A stretch of DNA of 64,000 nucleotides from a virus, in IMG/VR virus record IMGVR_UViG_3300030098_007087, positions 1 through 64,000 of that record; one strand, given 5' to 3'. The notes under the pieces are model-generated. The model saw nothing but the letters and a program-made list of their open reading frames with translations, was not told where the DNA came from and made no database searches. Below, piece by piece: positions 7,308-14,453 of this stretch (the first letter of the stretch is position 1; every line of letters starts with the position of its first letter). Position numbers and translations under genes: made by a program.

Positions 7308-8190
7308 TAGATTGGTAGGAAACACGCCCATGGTAAATGTTGCACCAAACGTTTGGGCGAAAATGGAAGCGTATAATCCTACCGGTAGTATAAAAGATCG
7401 CATGGTAAACTATGTTCTAAAGCGTGTAATAAAAGAAGGTAGAGTAAAAAAGGGCGATACGGTTGTGGAAGCTACTAGCGGAAACACCGGCATCGCTTTA
7501 TCTTTTTTTGGTCAAATTCAAGGCTTGAACGTAAAAATAATTATGCCCTCAAACATGTCCGAAGAAAGAAAGAAAATGATGAAATACTTTGGAGCAGAGA
7601 TTATTGAAGTAGATCCCGGCGATTTTGAGGGGGCTATAGATGTGCGAGATAGAATGGCTACAGAAAACGGATGGTACAATTTCAATCAGTTTCATGAGCC
7701 TTTGAATATCGAATGCCATTATGTTACAACCGGAAATGAAATAGTTAGACAAATAGAAGATATTTTTGGATTCACTGAGTATTGTCCAACCTTGATAGAG
7801 GCTATTGTGCTTGGTACAGGTACAGGTGGCACAATAATGGGCGCTGGAAAAAGAATAAAAGAAAATTATCCTAACGCTAAAATAGTTGCTGTCGAGCCGG
7901 CAGAGTCTGCTGTAATGAGTGGTGGTAAAGAAGGCTTGCATGGTATTCAAGGTATTGGCGATGGATCAAAATTTCTAGTTGATCTAGACAAAGTAGATGA
8001 AATCATTACAATTCCTACCGAAGATGCAAAGGAAAAGGCTAGACAATTAGCTAAAAAAGGTTTCTTTGTAGGAATTAGTTCTGGTGCTAATGTTTTGGCT
8101 GCTGAAAAGTGGGCTAAAAAGAATAATCCGCGAGGCTCTGTTATTACAATTCTTTGTGATCGCGGAGAAAGATATATGAGTATTCTCTAA
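7297..8190 (+). CDS. Cysteine synthase / CBS-type PLP enzyme (297 aa)
   Basis: ATG 7297 is chosen over 7273 because AGGAG (7286-7290) precedes it. Motifs of the O-acetylserine sulfhydrylase group: NTPMV, NPTGSIKDR with the PLP lysine, TSGNTGIAL, the phosphate-binding GTGTGGT, GIQGIG, and SSGANVLAA near the end. The usual reaction makes cysteine from O-acetylserine and sulfide; a relative with another amine substrate is possible. The start overlaps the purA-like gene by 11 bases, so the two are translated together. Length is near the normal 300-310. Confidence 0.88.
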   Translation: MACDRLVGNTPMVNVAPNVWAKMEAYNPTGSIKDRMVNYVLKRVIKEGRVKKGDTVVEATSGNTGIALSFFGQIQGLNVKIIMPSNMSEERKKMMKYFGAEIIEVDPGDFEGAIDVRDRMATENGWYNFNQFHEPLNIECHYVTTGNEIVRQIEDIFGFTEYCPTLIEAIVLGTGTGGTIMGAGKRIKENYPNAKIVAVEPAESAVMSGGKEGLHGIQGIGDGSKFLVDLDKVDEIITIPTEDAKEKARQLAKKGFFVGISSGANVLAAEKWAKKNNPRGSVITILCDRGERYMSIL

Positions 8191-8226
8191 TCATATTTAG
8201 TTAATAGCTATTTAGCAAACAAAATA

Positions 8227-8234
8227 CTATTTAT
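8227..8234 (+). promoter_or_regulatory. CTATTTAT octamer, candidate late promoter
   Basis: CTATTTAT lies 21 bases before ATG 8256 of a virion-type gene, with the GGAG binding site just downstream. It is one of several such octamers placed before late-type genes in this window. Confidence 0.45.
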
Positions 8235-8255
8235 TATGATTTGGAGTCTTTTTTT

Positions 8256-9101
8256 ATGCAAGATCTGAAAAAACACGTCATGTCTTTCTTTCCTTTTGCC
8301 CAAAAACAACTTGGGTTTAAGAGACCACCTAAATTATTTTTTGTTAATGACAAACAAAACGCTGGTGAAATTTTGGGAAAGACTGCTTATTACGAGCCAG
8401 AGACAGAAACTATAAAAATTTATGTTACAAATAGGCACCCCAAAGACGTGCTTAGATCTTTCTCGCATGAACTTGTTCATCATGCCCAAAACTGTCGCGG
8501 AGATTTTGATAACGACACAGTGACAGAAGAAGGGTATGCACAAAACGATCCACATTTGAGAGAGATGGAAAGAGAAGCATACGAAAAGGGAAATATGATA
8601 TTTAGAGACTATTGCGATGGTCTCACTAACAACGGAGGATTAGAACAAATGTCTATGACAGAAGATAAGCTTAGAGAAGCAGTAAGAGCAGCTATTCAAA
8701 GATTAGCAGAAAAAGGTGGTGCAAAACCAGACTTCCTTGATTTGGACAAGGACGGAGATAAAGAAGAGTCTATGAAAGATGCAGCAGCAGACGCCGATGA
8801 TAAGAAGAAAGTTGATGAGGCATCTCTTGCCGATGATCCAACTGCCGCTGAAGAGGCTGAAGCCGCAGAAAGAGCCGCAGAAGGTGGTGAATCTGAAACA
8901 AAAGTGAACGAAGAAGATGAACTGGAAGAGTCCCCATCTCACCCTGCTAGCGACAGATCTCAAGGTCGTGACACTGGTAGGAGAGTAAAGGATGTCAACT
9001 CTGGTGAGAGAAAAGAAGTTGCGGAGTCTGTTGATGAACTCAAAGAATGGTATTTAGGAACACTTTCTGAGAGCTTGATTAAAAAGTTTACACAGAAATA
9101 G
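8256..9101 (+). CDS. Metallopeptidase-like virion protein with acidic tail (281 aa)
   Basis: Start at ATG 8256 (GGAG at 8243) rather than TTG 8241. The N-terminal 110 residues contain HELVHH (71-76), an HExxH zinc-peptidase signature, in a SprT-like setting. Then follow the tag MTEDKLREAVRAAIQRLAEK, a calcium-loop-like DLDKDGDKEE and a long Glu/Ala-rich tail. Similar combinations occur in head-core or scaffold-type proteins of marine T4-like phages. It begins a run of three or four virion-type genes. The peptidase motif is seen; a role in head maturation is inference. Confidence 0.75.
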   Translation: MQDLKKHVMSFFPFAQKQLGFKRPPKLFFVNDKQNAGEILGKTAYYEPETETIKIYVTNRHPKDVLRSFSHELVHHAQNCRGDFDNDTVTEEGYAQNDPHLREMEREAYEKGNMIFRDYCDGLTNNGGLEQMSMTEDKLREAVRAAIQRLAEKGGAKPDFLDLDKDGDKEESMKDAAADADDKKKVDEASLADDPTAAEEAEAAERAAEGGESETKVNEEDELEESPSHPASDRSQGRDTGRRVKDVNSGERKEVAESVDELKEWYLGTLSESLIKKFTQK

Positions 9102-9115
9102 GAGAGACGTAAATA

Positions 9116-11833
9116 ATGGGTGGATTAGCAGGACATATGTCCCATCTTTACGGAAATCCAAATCTAACTTTTAGTCAAATAAAAGATGTTTTGCAAAAGG
9201 CTTCCGAAGGTGAACTACAGGGAACAGAAAAAACAGACGGTCAGAATCTTTACATTTCTTACTCTGTAAAGGATAGTAAAGCCAAGTCTGCCAGAAATAA
9301 AGGCAACATCAAGGGCGGAGGTCTAGATGCTAAGGCTTTAGCTCAAAAATTCTCCGAACATTCAAATCCAAATCTAGTAAAAGCATTTGTAGATGCCTTC
9401 ACCGCATTTGAAAAAGCCGTAAGTATGTTTCCTGAAGAGGTACAAATAAAAATATTTGGACCCGATGCCAATATCTTTTACAATGCTGAAATACAAGATC
9501 CTCGAACAGCCAATGTCATAAACTATGACACTAAAAATCTAAATATTCATCGTGTTGGTCATGCTGAATTTGATCGCGAAACAGGCAAAGTTACTGATAA
9601 AGATGTGTCTAGTAACGCAAAAATGCTTGAAGATGCGCTTGAATCAGTACAAGATCGCATGCAAGCCGAAGAATTTGGCGTTCAAATGAATGCGTTCAAA
9701 AATTTGAAAGGCTTGGCGGACGACAAAGCTCTAAAAAGAGCACTAGATCGATTAGAAAAAGAAATTAGTGCTGAAGGTGTTAGCGACTCTCAATCAATTG
9801 GTGAATATTTGATTAGTAGAGTTGATAATATAATAAAAAACAAGGTAGATTTACCTCAACAAACTCGCAAGGAGCTTGTAAGGCGCATACTAAAGCAAAA
9901 AGGGGCAACCGTTCGTACTGTTTTAGCTACATTGCCCAAGGGGGATGAACGAATTCCTGTGGTCAGGCAGTTTATAAACGACGCCGGAATCATTATTAAG
10001 ACAGCTATTTATCCGATTGAAGACATTATTCATGACTTTTCTGTTGAAATGCTTCGTGGCTTAGAGAGTGCGTTTGTTTTGAATAGCGAAGCGGAAGTCG
10101 AAAGACTAAGAGCGGACGTTACAGATGCAATAGAAAAAATTCAAGCCTCTGGAAATGAAGATGCGATGAAGATTTTACAACAACACTTGATGAAGTTGAA
10201 AGATGTAGAGAACATTAGCACTGCTACTGAGGGCTTTGTGTTTGATTATGACGGTCACACATATAAATTTACCGGAAATTTTGCTCCCGTGAACCAAATC
10301 TTAGGTCTTTTTAAGTACGGAAGGGGTAAAGTTCCACCAATTCAGAACCTAAAAGAAGAAATTAGTAAAAAAGCAGACGTTGCTTTGTACCCCGGTGCGT
10401 TCAAGCCACCTCATAGAGGTCACTTGGCTGTTGTAAAAGCCTTGAAAAAGCAAGCAAAGAGAGTAGTGGTGCTCATTTCTAATCCAATGGGTGCAACAAG
10501 AGCGCTCCCTCTCAGTAAAACAGTAATTACAGCCGAAAAAGCTAAAGAAATGTTTGAAAAAATGCTTGGAGGCATGGCTGGAGTTGAAGTTATTATCTCC
10601 CCTGACCCTACTCCAGTAACTGCTGCCTTTCAGTATGTTGAGAATGAGCCGTCTGATGATCTTTCTGCTGCTCCGGAGGGTTCTACAGTTATTTTAGGGT
10701 GCGGAGATAAGGGAAGTGACATAGATAGATACAAAAACATCAACAAATATGCTCGTGATGACGTTAGAGTCAAGATTTTTGGCTGCCCTCTCGACCAAAA
10801 ACACAGCCCAGAGTACGTTAGATCGCTTGTAGCTGCTCCAAATATCTATAATGAGCTACCAAGTGTCAAAAAAGGGCTTGATCCATCTGATTTTCACGCC
10901 TCTGACATGCGATTAATCGCTGACTTGAGTGCAGAAGACGATGTTGCAGACCTTTTGTTCAAAGATTTTGTCCCCGATGGCGTAAATTACAAAAATATAC
11001 TCTCAACATTAGGTGTGCAAAAAAAAAGTCTTACCATGGAGTACCTATTTTCTTTGGTTGAAGAGATCTTGGATGAAAAAATGCGTACAACTAAGGCTGT
11101 GCAAGACGATTACAAAAAACAATGGCAAAATACCATTGATATGGTCAATAAGGGTCCAAATAAAAACGCTGGTGGTGGGAAAGGTCACACAAAAGGCGAC
11201 CCTGATCTAAAAAGTGCTCCACCCGGCGGCGGGGCGATGGAAGAAGAGATTGAAAACGACGAAGAAATAGTAGACGAAATATCCTCGATGGCTGGCGGTA
11301 ACGTTCAAGGCGCTGTTGGCGCTGGTGGGGGTCCGTGGCAGCACACAAATGTTGAAAAAGAGAACGAAGAAGAGAAAAAGCGTTCACAATTGAAGTTAAA
11401 AAAGGCTTTAGTCGGTGAAAAAAACAAAAAAGACCCTGCAAAAGGGACTGGAAAGAAGCCAAAGGGATCTGGAAGGCGTTTGTATACCGACGAGGACCCT
11501 TCAGATACCGTCTCTGTCAAATTTAGCACTGTTCAAGACATAAAAGACACCTTATCAAAGGCTTCTTTCAAATCAAAGTCACATAAAAGGCAATCACAAA
11601 TCATAAATTTGATTCACCAACGCGCCCGAGCGGCTTATAACAATGCAAAAGACCCAAAAGTAAAAGCTAGACTAAAAAAAGCTTATGATTACGCTAAAGA
11701 AAGGAAAGAGGCGTCAAAAAAGAAGACTCAAGCAATGAAAAACAAGAATGAAGCAGTTGATCAGTATGTTGACGAAATTCTAAACTATTTATCGGTGAAA
11801 GATACCTTTTTAGGAGAAAAAAATGCAAATTAA
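9116..11833 (+). CDS. Ligase-like nucleotidyltransferase fused to HxGH cytidylyltransferase domain (905 aa)
   Basis: The N-terminus, GGLAGHMSHLY, matches an uncharacterised family (DUF6267-like) of marine phages. K39-G42 in EKTDGQN fits motif I (KxDG) of RNA/DNA ligases, and EGFVFDYDGHTYKFTG from residue 372 fits motifs IV and V. A second domain starts about residue 420 with YPGAFKPPHRGHL, the HxGH motif (433-436) of nicotinamide or phosphopantetheine adenylyltransferases and cytidylyltransferases. The C-terminal 280 residues are basic and acidic low complexity with GTGKKPKGSGRRLYTDEDP, a segment common in phage virion proteins (DUF5872-like). Two nucleotide-transfer folds in one probable structural protein is unusual. 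Activities unproven. Confidence 0.8.
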   Translation: MGGLAGHMSHLYGNPNLTFSQIKDVLQKASEGELQGTEKTDGQNLYISYSVKDSKAKSARNKGNIKGGGLDAKALAQKFSEHSNPNLVKAFVDAFTAFEKAVSMFPEEVQIKIFGPDANIFYNAEIQDPRTANVINYDTKNLNIHRVGHAEFDRETGKVTDKDVSSNAKMLEDALESVQDRMQAEEFGVQMNAFKNLKGLADDKALKRALDRLEKEISAEGVSDSQSIGEYLISRVDNIIKNKVDLPQQTRKELVRRILKQKGATVRTVLATLPKGDERIPVVRQFINDAGIIIKTAIYPIEDIIHDFSVEMLRGLESAFVLNSEAEVERLRADVTDAIEKIQASGNEDAMKILQQHLMKLKDVENISTATEGFVFDYDGHTYKFTGNFAPVNQILGLFKYGRGKVPPIQNLKEEISKKADVALYPGAFKPPHRGHLAVVKALKKQAKRVVVLISNPMGATRALPLSKTVITAEKAKEMFEKMLGGMAGVEVIISPDPTPVTAAFQYVENEPSDDLSAAPEGSTVILGCGDKGSDIDRYKNINKYARDDVRVKIFGCPLDQKHSPEYVRSLVAAPNIYNELPSVKKGLDPSDFHASDMRLIADLSAEDDVADLLFKDFVPDGVNYKNILSTLGVQKKSLTMEYLFSLVEEILDEKMRTTKAVQDDYKKQWQNTIDMVNKGPNKNAGGGKGHTKGDPDLKSAPPGGGAMEEEIENDEEIVDEISSMAGGNVQGAVGAGGGPWQHTNVEKENEEEKKRSQLKLKKALVGEKNKKDPAKGTGKKPKGSGRRLYTDEDPSDTVSVKFSTVQDIKDTLSKASFKSKSHKRQSQIINLIHQRARAAYNNAKDPKVKARLKKAYDYAKERKEASKKKTQAMKNKNEAVDQYVDEILNYLSVKDTFLGEKNAN
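11785..11792 (+). promoter_or_regulatory. CTATTTAT octamer inside the end of 9116-11833
   Basis: CTATTTAT lies 30 bases before ATG 11823, inside the last codons of the upstream gene, with AGGAG at 11812-11816 between them. Position fits a late promoter for 11823-12596, but it is coding sequence and could be chance. Confidence 0.35.
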
Positions 11834-12596
11834 CAGAAAAGAGTTCGCTGAAGAACTAAAACTTAGAAAATATATAAGGAAAGCTATCCAAATTGTCGAA
11901 AATAAAAGAAAAAATGCTAAAAATGAAGTAAAAAAACAAGAAGAAGCGCTTAGAGGCTTTATTAGGCAACTTATCAGCGAAGCCGGTGTTTCGGACGCTG
12001 AAGATGCGCCTCATAAGTCCACCGGTATCAATATATTAGAAGATTTGTTGAAAAAGATTATCCCGATCATTGAAATTGACTTCAAAAAGCTTACAACAAG
12101 TGAAGAACAAAGAGGCTCATACCGAGCACACTTCCTCCAAGGTATCAAGAACCTTTTAGCTCCAGCGGCTGCGGTCGATCAGGCAGATCAGGACGGTGAA
12201 GCGGTTCAAGATGAATTTATATCTGTAAATGAGCAAGATGATGAAATCGAAATCAATATTGGAGGAGACTCTGATCCTGAAGAGTTCATTGATGTTCGTG
12301 GAGACAACAAAGAAGACGAAAAATCAAAAGAGGACATAGAGAAAGACACATTTTCGATCTCTGGTCAAGATGAAACTGGTCGTGACATGTCTTATTCAAC
12401 TTTTAAGAAAGTCCAAGGGTCCATGTTGGATTCTTGGGAAGTTTTATCAAACGCAGATGACAAAGAGTTATTTTATGACTACTTATTAACAAACCTAAAA
12501 CTGTATTTTGACAAGTTTGAGGACGAACTAAAGGCAAACCTTCCCGAGCCTACGACACCTGAATACGAGAAAGCAAAAGGGGAAGACGAATTATAA
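11823..12596 (+). CDS. Probable virion protein, helical with acidic linker (257 aa)
   Basis: Starts within the end of the ligase-like fusion gene (11-base overlap) behind AGGAG. The N-terminal 70 residues are a charged helix (EFAEELKLRKYIRKAIQIVE), then about 120-185 is an acidic linker, then a helical C-terminal domain (TFKKVQGSMLDSWEVL and ELFYDYLLTNLKLYFDKF). The order after the ligase-like gene and before a beta-rich structural gene suggests a head or scaffold part. No enzyme motif. Function inferred from context. Confidence 0.6.
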   Translation: MQINRKEFAEELKLRKYIRKAIQIVENKRKNAKNEVKKQEEALRGFIRQLISEAGVSDAEDAPHKSTGINILEDLLKKIIPIIEIDFKKLTTSEEQRGSYRAHFLQGIKNLLAPAAAVDQADQDGEAVQDEFISVNEQDDEIEINIGGDSDPEEFIDVRGDNKEDEKSKEDIEKDTFSISGQDETGRDMSYSTFKKVQGSMLDSWEVLSNADDKELFYDYLLTNLKLYFDKFEDELKANLPEPTTPEYEKAKGEDEL

Positions 12597-12619
12597 CTCA
12601 TATGGGAGACATATAGAAA

Positions 12620-13453
12620 ATGGCAAAAAAGACACCACCTAGAACTAAAAGAGAGATTAAAGCTGCATTATCTGCATCAAAGGCTTCCAGCGTTGAAGTG
12701 GCTAATTCAAATTGCAGTAAAAGTGATACGCTTGAAGCAATAATGGATTACAACGCATTTGGATTCGGAAAAACCGGTCAAACCTATGTCGTTGGCTCTG
12801 TGCATGATTTTGCATCGAATGCAGATCAGGCAAAACAAACCACAGGAAAAAAACCAGATGGTTCACAGGCAAACATAAAAGACGCCTCTGATTTGATCAG
12901 CAGATCACTAAGCAATAACTTGGCAACCAATACTGCTGCTCATTACTATTTTAGTGCGACTGGCACTGGTGTTACCGGTTCTGTCAGCCCTCAGTGTTTT
13001 GTTTTTGGTCAATCAGGTCCACAAGCTGCCTATATTCCACAACTTGTTTACGGATCACAAGGTTTGGAAGCAACCCAAGAGTACGTTTTTCATCTGCCTT
13101 CATCCATTACGGGTGCCGCAGGAGCTAATATGCCACCTCTTCATAGCCGATCTTTTGAGGTGACAATCGCAGGTGCTGTAGCCCCCGGCGAAAGCGTTCA
13201 GGTTTACACTGCTAGTGCGGCTGGTGTGAGAGTAGCCACTGGATCTGCGTTTACATTTAGCTCTTCGTTCTGCACTGCTCCTAACTTTACACACCAAACC
13301 ATGCACATCCCCACTTCTAGTTTGGATGGCACAGGCGGGGGTGGAATCACTATTATTTACACCGCGTCTTATGCATCAGAGGATAATAAAGAAAATACAC
13401 CTTACGCCGGCTTGGTGGTCAATATTTCACCATCAGCGATTGAAGGTAGCTAA
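12620..13453 (+). CDS. Beta-rich probable virion surface protein (277 aa)
   Basis: The chain is rich in Ser, Thr, Gly and Ala with many short beta strands (SFEVTIAGAVAPGESVQVYT, GGGITIIYTASYASE), typical of phage decoration, neck or head-fibre proteins. The N-terminal 25 residues are basic (KKTPPRTKREIKAAL). GGGAG binding site 12604-12608. It is the last gene of the 8256-13453 group and is followed by an AT-rich hairpin at 13472-13509. No family recognised. Confidence 0.6.
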   Translation: MAKKTPPRTKREIKAALSASKASSVEVANSNCSKSDTLEAIMDYNAFGFGKTGQTYVVGSVHDFASNADQAKQTTGKKPDGSQANIKDASDLISRSLSNNLATNTAAHYYFSATGTGVTGSVSPQCFVFGQSGPQAAYIPQLVYGSQGLEATQEYVFHLPSSITGAAGANMPPLHSRSFEVTIAGAVAPGESVQVYTASAAGVRVATGSAFTFSSSFCTAPNFTHQTMHIPTSSLDGTGGGGITIIYTASYASEDNKENTPYAGLVVNISPSAIEGS

Positions 13454-13471
13454 AAAGTAAATTAGTAAAAT

Positions 13472-13509
13472 AAAATACCTACATATGCTATTGTGTGTGT
13501 AGGTATTTT
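13472..13509 (+). terminator. 12-bp AT-rich hairpin ending at the next start codon
   Basis: AAAATACCTACA (13472-13483) and TGTAGGTATTTT (13498-13509) are perfect complements around a 14-base loop. As a terminator it would end transcription from 12620-13453. The right arm also holds the only AGG ribosome-binding candidate (13501-13503) of the next gene, whose ATG is at 13511, so the hairpin could mask that start. Confidence 0.6.
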
Positions 13510-13510
13510 T

Positions 13511-13849
13511 ATGTCTAAAAAACAAAACAACAGAATTGGCGCTAATAGTAATTTTAGCATCTCTAGAAAACTTAAGAATGATGGCAAGACATCTGAAGAA
13601 TTTGAAGTTATGTTGAACAACCTTTCGTTGGAAGAAATAATTTCTCTAAAATTAGAGCTTGCATCAAAAATAATGAGAGGTAATCTTTTTGGTTTTCCAA
13701 TTATAAAAGCAATGCCCAACATTGTTAGGGACGCCCTTATAACTTTTGCACTGTCAGCCACAAAAAACCAGTCAGAAGCTGCATCTTTGTTGGGAATTAC
13801 CGTTCAAGAATTAAAAAAATATAATTTAGACTCTATAATGAATAAGTGA
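13511..13849 (+). CDS. Small Fis-like helix-turn-helix protein (112 aa)
   Basis: ATG 13511 (MSKKQNN) is preferred to an upstream in-frame GTG at 13493, which lies inside the hairpin loop. The C-terminal 40 residues, ALSATKNQSEAASLLGITVQ followed by ELKKYNLDSI, match the Fis-family HTH pattern (N-Q-S-E-A-A-x-L-L-G-I). The first 75 residues are helical with no clear domain. It sits between a hairpin that overlaps its binding site and a structured RNA that begins at its stop codon, so its expression may be controlled post-transcriptionally. Likely DNA-binding regulator; target unknown. Confidence 0.65.
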   Translation: MSKKQNNRIGANSNFSISRKLKNDGKTSEEFEVMLNNLSLEEIISLKLELASKIMRGNLFGFPIIKAMPNIVRDALITFALSATKNQSEAASLLGITVQELKKYNLDSIMNK

Positions 13850-13973
13850 TCATGGAAATTGTAAACTACCAACTTTCACCTTCCATGCCTCTAACGAAGG
13901 TCGTAATGTGTTGACGAGAGGCTAGTAATGCAACCAACGAGGGGGTTGTACCTTTTTCATGATCACTTTTTTT
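13844..13973 (+). ncRNA. Structured RNA element: long closing stem, pseudoknot, hairpin and U-tail
   Basis: A 15-bp stem (13844-13858 with 13954-13968, one G-U) starts at the stop codon of the Fis-like gene and ends in a T-run (13967-13973). Inside, ACCTTC 13878-13883 pairs with GAAGGT 13896-13901, and GCCTCT 13887-13892 pairs with AGAGGC 13917-13922. The strands are interleaved, so the two 6-bp helices form an H-type pseudoknot. CAACC 13931-13935 and GGTTG 13944-13948 form a further hairpin. All listed inner pairs are Watson-Crick. It may be a terminator with added structure, a processed small RNA or a cis-regulator. I recognise no known RNA family. Confidence 0.6.
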
Positions 13974-13974
13974 C

Positions 13975-14003
13975 TTTACTTTTCAAACATAAATCTATAT
14001 AAT
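13975..14003 (+). promoter_or_regulatory. Sigma70-type promoter for the lipoprotein pair
   Basis: TTTACT (13975-13980), a 17-base spacer and TATAAT (13998-14003) stand directly after the U-tail of the structured RNA and 38 bases before ATG 14041. Confidence 0.75.
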
Positions 14004-14040
14004 AGTCGCACTTTACTCATAACTAAAAGGAGAATATATT

Positions 14041-14430
14041 ATGAGAAATTTATTTATTGCAACAATGCTGGTTTTCAGCGTAGTTGGGTGTCATGAAGAT
14101 GACTGTGATGAGGCAGTAGTTGCCGAAGAAGAGGTTGCTGAAGAGGAATCTGAAGAAGCCGAAGAGGATGCTGACGCTGAAGAAGAAGCTGACACTGAAG
14201 AAGAAGCAGAAGAAGAAGCAGAAGAGTCTGAAGAAGAGGAAGCTGAAGAAGAGGAAGCTGAAGAAGAAGCCGAGGAAGAGGTGGAAGAAGAAGCTGACGA
14301 AGAAGAAGCTGACGAAGAAGAGGTAGAAGAGGAAGTCTCCGAGGAAGAGGCTGAAGAGTCCGAAGAATCTGAAGAAGATGCCGAAGAGGTTGAAGAAGAA
14401 GAGGAAGAGGACGAAGAGGAAGAAGAGTAA
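14041..14430 (+). CDS. Lipoprotein with extreme poly-glutamate tail (129 aa)
   Basis: AAGGAG site upstream of ATG. The signal MRNLFIATMLVFSVVGC ends in a lipobox, with the lipidated residue at Cys17. From residue 18 on the chain is almost only Glu with Ala, Asp, Ser and Val, giving a very high negative charge and no expected fold. The DNA is a GAA/GAG low-complexity tract that may change length by slippage. The signal resembles that of the next gene (MRNFIIVSMIAFGLIAC), suggesting duplication of the leader. Possibly a membrane-tethered polyanion that binds cations or repels rivals; this is speculation. Confidence 0.75.
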   Translation: MRNLFIATMLVFSVVGCHEDDCDEAVVAEEEVAEEESEEAEEDADAEEEADTEEEAEEEAEESEEEEAEEEEAEEEAEEEVEEEADEEEADEEEVEEEVSEEEAEESEESEEDAEEVEEEEEEDEEEEE

Positions 14431-14453
14431 TTCATTTTAACAAAGGAGAATAA

